Assembly (NCBI GenBank): GCA_021495925.1 | Contig: JAKEKT010000175.1 | Location: forward strand, 1 to 30,912 | Direction of reading: 5' to 3' | DNA from: Diplodia intermedia | Taxonomy: Eukaryota > Ascomycota > Dothideomycetes > Botryosphaeriales > Botryosphaeriaceae | Length of the DNA: 30,912 nt | Part shown: piece by piece, positions 1-12,100 of the stretch | Layout: the number at the start of each line of letters is the position of its first letter | Numbering within the stretch: position 1 is the stretch's first letter | Translations under genes and position numbers: made by a program | The notes under the pieces: model-generated | Databases searched by the model: none | The model's input: the letters and a program-made list of their open reading frames with translations, nothing else | What the model was told of the DNA's origin: nothing

Positions 1-1285
1 CAATCCAAATGACGCATCAGACAATTCCCGAGACGGACCCAGCGGCAACGGCAGAATTGTGGGCGTGCGTGCGACAAAAACTCATGAAGGATGCGTGTCA
101 GGAATGGGCAGAGGAGACGCGCTCCGCCCTGCGGCGTGGGGGGTGCTCTTGGAGACGGCACCTGGACGGGGAACGGGGAACGGGGAACGGGGAAAGGGTC
201 CGTAGCGGCCTTCGTTTGCTGGCCCTCGTCTCGAGATCCTTGACTCGACTACCATCCTTATTCCATACGCGCGCGCATGTGTGTAATCCATGCGAGATCT
301 TGCCCCTCCCCCCTTCCCAGAGCGCGATCGGCCCCGGGAAGAGGTGGAAAGGGCAGTGTTCCGACCAGCGTGCGCCGTGTGGGGTGCATCGTCCACAAAA
401 ATTAAAACTGCCGATGCGCTCCACGCGCGCTTGTCACTCCTACATGCATCCGGGGCCGGATTGGACCAACAGAGCATGTAAGACATACTGCCGTTGATAA
501 CAGAACGCGCGTGGCTCATCCGCTTGCGGGTGAAGCTTCGAGTCCACCGGACGGAGAGGGGTTGCGTGACGATCGCGGGTCCCACCGCTATCTTTTTTTA
601 AACCCGCACCAATATGAGGCTGAGATGTGCAAGTACGCCGTGACATTATCCCACCCCCGGCGGACCTCTTACACGCGTGGTGCTCATATCCCCAAGCCAC
701 GTACCAAAAGAGTCTTCCCGTGTTGGGTCGCCCGCGCCCTGCCTGGTACTCTACTTGCGCCCTACCCCTCCCCTCAACCTCCCAGGATACGCGTCTTGTC
801 CAAGGATTTCTCCATGTGGAAGGTGGCAAATTGGTCGAGTGCGCCTTCGTGCAAACAGTACACAGCAATAGGTCGATGCGATAAATTGTCAGGCATCAAC
901 AGGAGGGGAGGCTGACGTCCCAGCTCTGGGGTTCCGGAGGTAGGACCGGAGTCTGGACCGGATCTGCCGCCGTCTGAGCCTCATATGGGAATCACAATTC
1001 TGGTCATTCCGAGCGTCGATGCTGCCTGACGTGCCGCTCCATGGACGCTGCCCAACGTGATTATGCGGGCAAGTCGCAACCACAACTCCTTTTCGTGCTC
1101 GACAATACCTTGATGGAATGCACGAGAGCTTTTGCGGACATGGTGTCTCGGGTTGACGTCTAGAATTTGGAATCGTAGCAAGAAATCTGCTCTTTCTTAA
1201 CTTTTACCGTGTCTGGCGAAGGAATAACGCCTCGTGATGCGCTCGCTTCATACGACCCCAATACTGGGTATCATTGTACATACAA
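1..1285. other. Intergenic; no gene supported
   Basis: This stretch lies downstream of the tyrosyl-tRNA synthetase gene, whose stop codon is at 1286-1288 on the minus strand. It probably holds that gene's 3' untranslated region. Several open frames exist on both strands, but they are arginine- and proline-rich, overlap each other, and show no recognisable domain. One short tandem repeat (166-193) is listed separately. Confidence 0.55.
166..193. repeat. Short tandem repeat, 4 x 7 bp
   Basis: Four uninterrupted copies of the 7-mer ACGGGGA run from 166 to 193, followed by a degenerate AAGGG. It is a simple microsatellite in non-coding DNA, and no function is apparent. Confidence 0.9.
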
Positions 1286-2605
1286 TCATGCCTTGACCTC
1301 TTCCTTTGCCAGGTCAAGCTTCTCCAGAGCCTCCTGTGCGCTCTTGCCCACGCTGACCTCCTGGGCATCCTTGCCCTCGACGCTGCCGTCAGGTTGAGCC
1401 TTAACGTTCTTGACACCGCCGGGGTAGCGGCTACCCTTGTTCTTCACCTTCTTCTCCTTCTTCTTCTTCTCCTCAACAGCCGGCGGGTAGGCCAGCTTCT
1501 CGATCTCTTGCCATTCTGGCGAGGCGTTGAAAGCAGCCTGGATGGGGCCAAGCAGCGTGCTGATGGCATCGGTAACACCAGCCTTGAGCAGCTGCGGGGT
1601 GAGGACATCCGCGGCATAGTCCGCCTTCATCTTCTCAGCATCAGTGTAGACGAGCGGTTCGCCCTCGCGGCGCTGGACGGTGAAGGTGGGCTTTCCACCC
1701 TCGAGGGCGCCCGCCGGCAGCAGGACGTACTCAACGAAGGAGAGCAGGCCATTGCCCTCGACCGTCTTGGGCTCAGCAAACGCCTTCTTCAGCTTGCGCT
1801 TCACCGCATCCGGGCCGTCGAGCAGGTCAATCTTCGAGTCGGGGTCGGACGACGACATCTTGTCTCCCTACATCGCGTGTGTAAGCAACTTTCCTCATGT
1901 GTCGCCCTGTCAGACGGCCCCCAACGGCAAGCCACCACCCACCTGCAGACCGGGCACCATCTTGTTCATCAGATGCGCCCTCTCCTTGTAGCCCAGCTTC
2001 GGCAACGCCTCCTTCGCCAGCGCAAAAATCTTCCTCTGATCCACGCCACCGAACTGAACATCCACACCCAAGTACTGCTCGTCGAGGGCCTGCATGAGCG
2101 GGTAGATCAGGCCGGACAGCAGCGGGTTGTCCGTCTGCTTGACGACCTCGGCACCGGCTCTCTTGGCGTCGTGCTCGGTGGTCATGGTGCTCAGGCGCAG
2201 CAGGTCCATCATGTAGTTCTCGCTCTTCTGGTACTCGCTTCCGAGCACGAACTCGAGGCGGTCGACTGACACGCCGACGGCCTTGAGCGACTCGGTGATG
2301 ACATACTTGTAGTACTTGGCGCGGTAGTTGACCAGCTCAATGGGCGCCTTGAGGTTGTCCAGGAAGGCGTGGATGTCGGCCAGCAGGATCTTGACATGGC
2401 AGCCCGCCTGCAGGAACTGCGCGATCTTGAGCATGGGCACGAAGTAGCCGCAGTGCGGCCTGCCCGTGGTCGCCGTGCCCCAGTAGATGCGCAGCGGCCG
2501 CTCGCCCTTGTTGACCACCTCCTCCATGATCTCCGGGTTCAGCACCTCCTGCAGGTTCTCGTTTATCAGCGCCAGCTTCGCGTCGGGGCTCATTGTGTCG
2601 GCCAT
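1286..2605 (-). CDS. TYS1: Tyrosyl-tRNA synthetase, cytoplasmic
   Basis: Charges tRNA-Tyr with tyrosine in the cytosol (class Ic aminoacyl-tRNA synthetase). Two exons: 2605-1943 and 1867-1286. The 75-nt intron (1868-1942) runs from GTGGGT to TAG. Joining gives 414 residues, close to the fungal cytosolic enzyme (yeast Tys1 is 394). The eukaryotic form of the HIGH motif is HCGY at residues 51-54. The KMSKS loop is KMSSS at 224-228, with its first residues GDK spliced on directly after VPGLQ, so the intron sits just before the catalytic loop. The C-terminus is lysine-rich (about 327-340), typical of the eukaryotic enzyme and likely a tRNA-binding tail. There is no mitochondrial presequence and no EMAPII domain. 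The start ATG at 2605 has a good context (CCGCCATGG). The P450 lies upstream on the same strand, 829 bp away, and is unrelated in function. Confidence 0.95.
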
Positions 2606-3434
2606 GGCGGTGGTTATGGCGGGGCTCGTTCAACCCCGCGACGCAGCGATTTTCTGGTGCTTTGGGGCGATTGGCGAGGCGGAGCCGGCGCAGGGATTGC
2701 GAGCAATCGGGAAGCGAGCGGCGGCACAGAGGACGGGTGTGTGGCAGTCGAGGTGGTGACTCTGACCTGAGCCGATATTTTCTGGCTGTGTCGCCGTCGC
2801 CCTGCAGCGGCGGCCATGACTGGCCGTAGCGCGCACGTGACTGCCTTTAGCCTACACAGCACCTACGGCCCACCCGGCTGGAGGAAAGTGACCGCGAATC
2901 CACGGAATTACTCCGCCAGAAGTCGAGGGCGACGCTCGACATTCATACGTCCGTACTGCTTGCTGCTGTCGTCTGCATAAGCCGGTTTGATTGAGTTTGC
3001 GCTTGTCCAGCCGGCAGTGCTGGTCTATAGCAGCACCCCTACCGTGGAATGCCGCGCTGGCCTCGGCATGGAGCGACGTCTCGTCCCTCGCTTAAAACCG
3101 TTGATCTGCCGTGCATCTGCCAAAACTCTCGACGATAGCGCGCTGACGTCTCCTCTCAGCCCTCTTAAATCCACCAATCGCTCGCCTGACGCACACCGGC
3201 GCGGACACGGAACGGCTCTGGCGCTCGCAACCATAGCTCGGATCTTGCATAGAGATCTGATCCCCTTCCCCAGTTCTGTCGCCGGGATGCCTGACGAGCC
3301 ACTATATCCCAAACAACCCCGTGCGGAAGCAGCAAGAGCGGAGACGCATTCGGCTGCCTCGGCTGCGCCGGGTTACTGCAATCATCACATCCACACCCTG
3401 ATTTAGATCCTCGAGACGAGTCGCTTCACGGCTG
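2606..3434. other. Intergenic between TyrRS 5' end and P450 3' end
   Basis: This 829-bp gap should contain the TyrRS promoter (transcribed leftward) and the P450 3' untranslated region. An open frame of 139 codons on the plus strand (2987-3406) has no recognisable domain or splice partner and I do not call it. I see no clear TATA box and no RNA gene. Confidence 0.5.
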
Positions 3435-5445
3435 CTAATCAGACGAGAAGAAGCGCTCCTCTCCTCGCTTGACGACGCGCAGCGGCACGTGCCCCTTCCG
3501 CATCTGGAGGGTGATGATGGTTCCCAGCCCGTTCTTGAGCACATCCGAGCCCTTGTCTGCCGCCTTCTGCCACACCTCCTTGCGCTCCGGCCCACCGCGC
3601 GGCATGCCCGCCACCGCTGCGTCGTCGGCAAATTCGTCCACCGCAAGTTCAACGCTGTGAGTTTGCATGAGCGCGGCAATGATGCTGATACTCTCCACCT
3701 GAGCGAAACGACGGCCCATGCAGCTGCGGTGGCCCTCGCTGAATGGGACGAACGCCCCGGGGGCGGGTTTGAACAGCTGCGTTGCCTTGCCGGACGCCGC
3801 TCCGCCTGCACCAACGAACGGCTGGTTGTTCTCATCAACGATCCACCTTTCCGGCTTGAACTGTTCGAGCTCATCTCCAGGCGGTAACGCCGATATATCG
3901 GGCCGAGCTGGCCAGTACCTAGGATTATTGTGGGTTCCGGGGGTGTCAATCGAGATAAGGGTATCTTCAGGGACCACGTAGTCTTGGCCCTCCACCGTCA
4001 ACGTCTGCGGGCTGCCCTTCATCGTTCTCTTTGGAATGCCAACCACGGCGGGAATCATGCGGAGCGTCTCGTTGATCACCGCCGCCGGCATCCCGTTCAT
4101 GAGCTTCGGCAGGTCCTGGTCGTAGTCCCATTGAGAGATCGGTCGATCGCCAACGATCTCGGAGATGGCCTTCTGCAACCGGCGCTGGCTTTGAGGATTC
4201 AATGCCAGCAGCACGAGGGCAAAGTGCATTGCGTTCGCCGTCGTTTCATGGCCCGCAAGGATGAAGATGAATGCATTCCCCAAAATCTCTGAGTCGCTGA
4301 GCACCTGCTCCTGGGGCTCGGCTCCGCTCAGGGTCTTCTCCGTGATCCCAGCTCCCTTCATGACAGAGCCTGACGCCATAAGTTAGCTGATGGAGCAAAG
4401 CTGGAAGATCACATGCACCCAATCTTACCGAGTAGATCCAACCCTTCCGTCGTCTGCCCCTCGCGAATGTGGGTCTTCTTCATCTCATACAGCTCCTTCA
4501 TGTACAAGCCCCACTCGTCATACGCAACAGAAGCCGTCCGGGGTCCCTCAAAGGGCACGATATCTGACAACACGAAGTCAGTCTTGCAATGGGAGAGCAG
4601 TGACCTATAGGGCACCGCCCAATGAGCTTACCGCGAAGCCACTTCGGCATAATGGGGATCCATATGACGTTCTTCATCAGCTTGCTCATGGCCTCCTTGT
4701 ACGACATGGCGTGACCGGGTGGTGGTTTGCTGCTCGTCAAGCGTTCATCTTGCCCTTCCACCTGCCCTGCAGCCTCCTCGTGGGGCCAGAGGCAGCGCAC
4801 GCCGAACCCTGCCTTGCTGATGAGGTTCAAGCTCAAACTCATCATGTCGGCGTCCAGCTCATGCAGGCTTCCGCTCGAGTCATTGCCGGCGGTCCAGTGC
4901 GTGAGGATTGCCTGGGTCTGCCTCAAGCTCTCATCCCAGACAACGCGGTTGTTCTTCTCGCTGAACGACGGGGCCGTGATCTTGCGGTGCTTGCGCCAAA
5001 GCTGTCCCTCGGTAACAACGACGTTCTCGCCGTACAGCTGTAGCGTCTTGTACACTTCCAGCGGCTTGGGAAAGTCCAGGCGACGGGCGGCAATGTCGGC
5101 AATGGCTTCAGGATTAGCCACGTAGAGGTGCTTCTCGCCAGGCGAGCACACGAGCAACACATCGCTGCCGAAGCGCTTGAATGGCTCGTACTTGGCCTCG
5201 TATAGCCATTCGATCCGAAGATAGGGCAGCCAACTCTTGGTCCAGGCCTTCGGGAGCTTGTCGATGATTGGGTACAAGCGGTCACCAAGTATCATCCAGA
5301 GGATGCCGAACTTGTTCCACGGCAGCACGATGTACGGAATGCCTGATCTCTTGGCTGCCTTGACGTTTGCAGCAAGGCATCTATAGAGATGCAGGTAGTA
5401 GACCGCTGCAAGGGCGGCGACGGTGACGAGGAGCGCTGACGGCAT
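3435..5445 (-). CDS. Cytochrome P450 monooxygenase
   Basis: Haem-thiolate monooxygenase, predicted to be anchored in the ER membrane. Three exons: 5445-4632, 4563-4429 and 4369-3435, giving 627 residues. Introns are 68 nt (GTAAGC...CAG) and 59 nt (GTAAGA...CAG, branch GCTAAC), both in phase 1, and both joins keep the conserved frame. A hydrophobic N-terminal anchor spans about residues 4-24. The I-helix motif AGHETT is at 355-360, the K-helix ExxR as ETLR at 417-420, then a PERF-like FKPERW. The haem loop FSEGHRSCMG starts at 526, with the axial cysteine at 533. All catalytic signatures are intact. It is longer than the usual 500-560 residues, with extra glycine/alanine-rich sequence before the haem loop and a charged linker near 230-255. 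I cannot assign a CYP family or substrate. It is divergent from the Zn cluster regulator 3.7 kb away. Confidence 0.93.
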
Positions 5446-6683
5446 GGTGGCAAGAGAAAGGGGAAAAAGGATCGTGATAGTGATCGACGCAGGACCAGCC
5501 CACGGCGCGCAAAACGGGCAGAGAAGAGGCTAGAGAAACCAAGAAAGACGCGAGAGCTGGGAGAGAGCGGGTAATCGCGACGTCAACGAACTCGAGGTTG
5601 TAGACACGGGCGCCGTGGACGATCAAGCGTCATGGAGTGCGGTGCTCTCCTGTGCGCTACTGGCATCCGCGAACTGTAGCGTGCTCGCCCCGCGTTCAAC
5701 GCCCTCGCGCGCCGCTATTGGACGTCGCTGCCGAACGAGACATGGCCTGCGGCTGACTCCAAACACCAGCGGTCATACGAGCGCCAGCACGCCCCAGATG
5801 CGCAAGCGACCAGCGCTGTTGTTGGCCAGCCGGCGGACGTCTTGTAGGTATGTACTCGCAGCATGGGGATTACCTGTGTCATCGGGCTAATGCACCGCCA
5901 TGGAACAAACGTCATCCACAGCAGCGCTGCCGGCCGCTGGCCCGGCGGCACCGCGCTAGGTAGGCGGTCGTACGCTGCGCAACCTTGCACCCCCAAGCTC
6001 GGATTGCCGGAAAGCATCGACTTGGTGCTTCCTCTCGTCTCAGTGAGACGTCGACGGTCAAAGGGTCGATGCCCTGCAAGCCCGCACACACCCCGGCTAG
6101 TCCGCTGGGGCCGCGAAACACTATTCTCCGAGGATCGTGGGAAACGTCGATGGAACGCCAACCAAGTCAGCTCGCTCTTGCCGCCACTCTGCCGCGTGCT
6201 CGCCGGCCGCGGCCACTCAGCAAGCACGGATAGAAGTGCAGAGACCGGGGATCCGTATCAGCTCCAGGGCGCCGACGCCGCGCCGCAAGCGACGGCGTGG
6301 ATGGGGGAAGCTACGGCGCATGCCACCCTCTGTGACAAAAAGGGTCTGGGGTTGATTTGCTTTTGGCTGCTGGCTGCTTATGGGCGAGGGAAGGTGCGTT
6401 CTTATTCAGGACGCACGGTGCTGGCTGTCATGGTGGTCCGAGGATCGTTTTGAGCGCGGCCTGCATTATTGACATTCCGACCGGACGGCTCAGGCGATTT
6501 GCGGCGCGCATCATGGCTGGCAGCAGCACGCGGAGGTGGTTGCACGGCGTGGCCTAAGGCAGCGACTGAGGATGTGCGCTTCCAGAAACACCGTCTGCTG
6601 CTGGTCAGCGCCGACAAGGATCCGGGCAGAGGTGAGGCTGCGCGCGCTATAGCCGGGAATCTGGCTGCACGCCCCCAGCCTTG

Positions 6684-6720
6684 AAAAAAAAAAAAGAACT
6701 AAAAACTTAAAAAAAAAAAA
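6684..6720. repeat. Paired A12 tracts
   Basis: Two runs of twelve A (6684-6695 and 6709-6720) are separated by GAACT-AAAAA-CTT. Another A5 follows at about 6727. The block stands out sharply from GC-rich surroundings. It could be a nucleosome-excluding promoter element or the decayed 3' tail of a retroposed sequence. No coding sequence for either idea is visible. Confidence 0.8.
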
Positions 6721-8734
6721 TTAGCCAAAAAGAGACCGAAGCCGTTGGAAGTTGCCTTCTAGCCGTCCACGGGCCGCAACGTGCTACAGAGCAAGCTGCC
6801 GCCTTCGCTCGGGGCGCACAGCAACGGCCTAGCATCAAGTTTTCCTTGTACCCGGCCGGCATCGCTGACAGCAAATCGGTCGCTGCCTCGCAAGCGCCGC
6901 TGAAGAAGACGGTCAATGAGCCGATTGCCACACGTAATTGGGTTTTCAAGACTGTGGGATCATCGTCTTCGCACGGCAACAAAAGCAAATTGCTCGGAGA
7001 TAATGCTGGATGCAGAGACGGGCACGTGATAGAGCGAGCAGGGCACCCTGCGGGCCGCGACTCGCGACAGATCTCGAGGGCACATGCGGGCTCGTCCTTC
7101 GCTGCAGCTCGGATCTGGGCGTCGCACGCCGGGGGCTCGTTACGCGCGCGACTGGCGCGGAAGTTCGCGTGGACAGGCAGATGTCTGACATTGAGCGGCG
7201 CTGAGTCGCTGTTTTCTCGCACAATTTGCCGGCAGCTGATTCAATCTGAAGCAAGGAGGAGCGTCTCGTCTATCTGGCTGGCGCTCGCCCTTCCCCACTT
7301 CTGAACCGGGTAAGGGCTTTCGCCGAAGAGCCTCACCAGTTACACCGCAGCGCAAACATCGCCGACTCGTCGCCTGCGTCGCCACAAGGGCGGTCGCAGC
7401 GAGCGTATGCACGGCCAGCTCAGCCGGGGCTATCGAGGGTCGTGTGACGGCGGCGAGCCTGTGAAGGCCAGCAGAAGCTCACCGCGCGCGATCTGCAGCA
7501 CGGCGGCCGTTGTCCATGCAGCGCGCTGTACGACCACAGGCCGCAGGCGGCAGCGAATCAGCGGCGTGAGCGCGCGCTGCCGAGGGCGAAGGATGGCAGC
7601 GGGCGAGGGGACGTCTGAACGGCGGCGGAGCAGCACTGCTCATTTCTCATCGGCTCCGCGTGATGCGGTGCGTGGGTGGCCGCCAAGGCGAACCGCAGAG
7701 GGCGTAGCTCCTAAGCTTAAGTCAACCCATCAGCTCCACGCTAGAGCACCTTTGCAGGCGTGGCAGACGAGCCTAGCGGCAGCCGCACGTGGCGTGGCTT
7801 TGGCGGCGGCGAGCGCTGCTGGATCCGCGCCGGCGGCGGCGCTGGCGCTGGAGTGCTGGATCGCTTCTTCCCGAGTCCCGGCTTGCACATCAGCGTGTGG
7901 TGGCGGATCGCCTGGCGTTAGATTGTCTGGAGCAAGATGCGATGGGTGGTGATGACGAGGGCAGGTTGAGAGCGGATCGTCAGAGACCCCTGGCAAGGCT
8001 TGGAGGGGCGTCGAGCGATGGCCTTTGAAACGGCGGGCTTCCCTGCGCAGGCGGCCGTGCGCGGGGCGACGCATGACTGGCGAGGCCAAAGGCCTCCAGG
8101 AGCGCTGCATGCAAACGGGAATTGACCGGCGACGGGGTGGAGCGGCTAGCAGCAGACAGCGTCGTGGCGGCCCAACGCGGAACACACGAGGGTGCACGCC
8201 ACGAGACGACTTGGCTAGACGGCGCCAGGAACAGGCCGCTCCATCGCCCAAAATCGGCCCGCGCCCTGCGATAGGGGTTGACCGCCGGAACAATAGACTT
8301 TGGAGTCGGATGTTGTGCGAGCGTCACCGCTGTTTGGCCCCGACCAGATCCGAGTGCAGTGCAGCAGCTCGGCGTGTGCGAGTGCAGCCTCGCTCGCGGG
8401 CAACGAAAGGCGAAGGCCCTATCCCACGGGGCTGGGCCACTGCGCCGGAGATTCGCCCACCGTGGAAGCTCAAGCGAGGCAGGCAGAGGCCATCGCGGGC
8501 TTGAGGCGTGTGCTGCCCGCCCAACTCTCTCGCCCTCCTCACGGCTCGTGTTTGCCTTGCCTGTTCCTGGATCTCCGCACCGCGAGGGCGCGCGTCGTCC
8601 GGCGCTTCACGCTCCCAGAACAACGCGCCCGCGCGCCAGCCCCGAGCACAAGCGCCGCCGCCGCCACCACCCACCGCTGCCGGCGCGCCTCTAGCTCCGC
8701 GCTCTGTCTTCGAGAAAGCCTCTGCCTCAGTTCC

Positions 8735-8791
8735 ATGATCGCCAACCGTCTGATCGCCCCCTTGAAGCAGGCTTTTCCGGCTCCATGGTAA
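8735..8791 (+). other. Candidate upstream ORF in the regulator's leader
   Basis: An 18-codon ORF (MIANRLIAPLKQAFPAPW, then TAA) sits about 380 bp before the start codon of the Zn cluster regulator. It lies within a pyrimidine-rich stretch that looks like a promoter or leader. Its last codon overlaps a good 5' splice site (ATG|GTAAGAG at 8785-8794), so the ORF could instead be cut by a leader intron. A possible acceptor follows an ACTGAC branch site near 9051-9075. Whether it is transcribed cannot be told from the sequence. Confidence 0.3.
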
Positions 8792-9173
8792 GAGCTGCCT
8801 CTCCCGCCTGGCATCCGGCACAACGTCTGGCCCTTCCTCGGTCCTCCCCCCCGCCGTTGCCCTCAGTCACACCCTACGCGTCCGCCCGCCCACCCCAGCA
8901 CAGCCTCGCCTTGCGAGTAAGAGTGCATGATTTGCTCGCCCTCGTCGCAGCTGGTCCCCTCGCTTGGCGCTGATCGAGCCGTAGCCAGATCCTTGCCCGC
9001 GACTTGCTAGCTATGACGCGCATTGGGCCCTCTCATTTCCCTTCTCTAGACTGACTTGCTGGAAGCTTTCGGCAGTCTTCCTCCGTCGTCCGCACCATAG
9101 ATTGTCTCTTGTCGTGTCTATCTGAACATCGGGCCTCAGCGCGCATGGCCACGACCGTTGCGCCAACATAAGC

Positions 9174-12100
9174 ATGGAAGCCGATGGTCCAGACGTCAAA
9201 CGTCCCCGTTTGGATACTCACTACCCTCCTCACTCTTCTGTGCCTCCTCCACCGCCCTCCCGGTATCACGAACCTGCTCACCCCCCCGCCTACCCTCCTC
9301 ACACGCTGCCGCCACCGCCAATCCAGGGCCATCCGCCTTCCGTCCCGGGTACGCCTCTCGGTCCACGCGCTCCGCGCGCCCTGCCTGAGCCCGTAAACTT
9401 CGGCCAGCACCCGAACCAACGCCCAGGCAATGCGCCGCCCGTAAACATCCCGTCGAGGTCCTATTCCGTGGAGTCGCTGTCGCGTCCGCCGAGCAACCCC
9501 AGCCAGCCCTCGCCCATCGACACCCGGCCGCGCCAGCTCGCTGTCTCTGGCCCTCCACCTGAAGGCCCTCACCAGCAACCACCTCCAATGGACCATGGTG
9601 GCCACCATCCCGGCGCATATCCCAATCATGATCCCCACATGAATGGTGGTGCGCCGTACCCTCCCTCAGCAGGCCACCACAATCCCTACAGTGGCCCGCC
9701 GCCTCCCATGGGCCCGACCCAGGGCTACCATCCCTCACCTTACGCGCAGCCAGGTGTATATGGCCAAGCTGCGGACTATGTGGGCGCTGGCCGCAAGCGC
9801 CAAGTGCGCGCCGTGCAGGTATGTGCTCTCGCCCTCGCCCGTGTCGCCCTCTGCCACACTCACACTACACGCGCAGGCCTGCAACAACTGCCGAAACCGC
9901 AAGCAGAAGTGCGATGAAGCACGCCCGTGCCAGTTCTGCCGCGAGTCTGGCCTGAAATGCGAGTACAAAGAAGTGCCCCCACCAAAGTAAGCATCTTTTT
10001 CCCTCGGCCTTCACCGCCCTTTTCGCAGCATGCTCACCGGTACAGCAGGCAAGACCGCACGTTGCACGACATCGCGACGAAGGTCAGCGCGCTGATGGAT
10101 AACTTTGCGTCCATTCCGGGCCGCCTTGAGAGAATAGAGCGGCAGCTCCGGGGCCATCAGAATGGAGAGGGTACGCTTACGACTCCATCGGACCAATTCC
10201 CTGCGCCAACACCTGTTGTAGCAGAAGAAGCTGAGGGAAGTACCTATGATCCAGTTAGGGAGAAAACGTCGTCCGAGCCGCCGTCCACTGCGGCTAAAGC
10301 GCTGTCCGGACCCAAGTACTCTCTGCCTCCCGACGCTGGCTCGTCACTCGGCCCGAAAGGGCACCCGGCGCAGGTCCCGGATTTTTTCGAGGCCGAGATC
10401 ACATTACCCGCCGACCATACGACCGCCGCCCACACCATGTTGATGGATTGGTCTGCAATGCAACCCTTTTTCAAAGACGTAATCCCCGGTGGAACGAACT
10501 ACCCCAGGGAGCAAGAGGAAAACCGAGGATTGCTTAAGCTTTACGGAAGAGGCGAAGGGGAAGACCTCTATGATGGTGCTCATGGAGGCAGTCCTGCAGC
10601 GGAAGGCGCTGAGGATGACGTCGTCAGCACGCCCGCGCCTTCACCTGGCACCAACAGCTGGGGTATCGGCTTTACTGCACAGCCCACAGGAGCCGACATC
10701 CATCGATCAGACCCGCAACATAACTGGGGCGGATTGAATCCGGATGGCACCCTCAAACTGGATGTGCGGACCGTGAAGCGCTTACACCATAGCTACTTGA
10801 GCCACATGCACCCTTTGCAGCCCTTCTTGGACAAGGAGCGGTTGGCGTCCATGGTTGAAAAGTTCATACAACGGTATAGCCCGGATGCTGGCAACCACAA
10901 CGCAAGATCGCCGTTTGCCGTCCCGGACGCCTATCCCGCCGTTCCCCTTAAGCGGAAGAGGTCAAATAATGGCCCCATCCCCGGACCAGAGCCCGGAACC
11001 CCGCCCACTAGAGGCAACTACATAGAGCGTACCATCGGGAACGCGATAGTCCTCCTAGTCCTCGGCCTTGGAAGGATTTGCGAACACAAAACCCATTTGC
11101 CCGGTCCTCTGGGCGGTCCGAATACGGTCGTTGGAAGTTCCCTCCAGATGCCCTCCATGGATTCGCCGCCCGCCACCATCAAGCCCTCGCCCGCTTCATC
11201 ACATTCGACTCTAGCTAGCATTCCATCACCGGGTATCGACGGAGCACGCCTCATGAGTCGGAGACCGTCAACAGAGCACATGCCCACATCGGATAGAAGA
11301 GATACTGCGGCACGCAATATGGACATCACGCCAGGGCTTGCCTACTATGCTTATGCCGTTGAGATACTCGGTGCAGTCCACGGAGGGAATGATCTCTCTC
11401 ACGGCCAAGCAGGTGTTCTGGCATGCCTCTACATGGGCCAGCTGGCGCGTGTTTTGGAAAGCTGGGGTTGGATCTGCTACGCGTGCAGAGTCTGCGGCGT
11501 CCTCATCGACAAGTAAGCAGCATCTCCGCTTCAGAGAAGCCAGCTAGGATACTGACGACAGAGCAGAGATAAGGAGTCGCTGTTCCCCAACGCTCCCGAG
11601 CCCGACGTTTCGGATAGCATGGATCTGAGAAAGGTCGCCCCAGGCGTGTCCAGTGGCGTTGACAGGCGCAAAACGAACCTGATCAAGTTTCTGTACTGGA
11701 CATGCTTGCAGCTTGAAAGGTTGGTTCAAGGTTTTATTTGGACGGCTCGGGGTAAGATGCTAATTCTTTAGTGATATCCTTGCGGAGATGAGTCACCTTA
11801 GGCCGAGCGGCATATCCAAGGACGAAGAACGCATAGGTCTACCGAGCCAGATATACCCAGAGCTACCGTTGGATCCGCCAGAGGAGATGAACTGGCTGTA
11901 CTACTCAGCCCAGATCCAGCTCCGCAAGATCCTCAACAGGACCCATCTGGCTCTGTACAGTAAACGTAGGATGCCTATCTTGGCGACCAAGTGTTCATAG
12001 CTGACGGGCCACAGAAGGGCGAAAAAAGAACTTCTGGGCTGCTTTGCGCGACGACATGCTAGAAGAACAGCTCCAGGGCTGGCGGGAAACGCTTCCGGCA

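Larger units (their letters stand above)
5446..9173. other. 3.7-kb interval between divergent P450 and transcription factor; no gene supported
   Basis: Both flanking genes start at its edges, so their promoters must lie here. Open frames of 60-196 codons occur in nearly all frames, as expected in GC-rich DNA. They are arginine-, alanine- and proline-rich with no motif I recognise. Notable contents are a pair of A12 tracts (6684-6720) and a pyrimidine-rich stretch with a short upstream ORF (8735-8791) before the regulator. I see no transposon ORF, tRNA or rRNA. Confidence 0.55.

Noticed and set aside
2987..3406. 139-codon plus-strand frame between TyrRS and P450
   Set aside because: It has no domain, a poor start context, and an equally open antisense frame.
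7407..8504. Overlapping 160-187-codon frames upstream of the regulator
   Set aside because: Frames on both strands are equally open and all are rich in Arg, Ala and Ser. None has a motif.
9033..9638. 201-codon minus-strand frame over the start of the regulator
   Set aside because: It is a shadow of the proline-rich first exon; it is arginine-rich with no domain.
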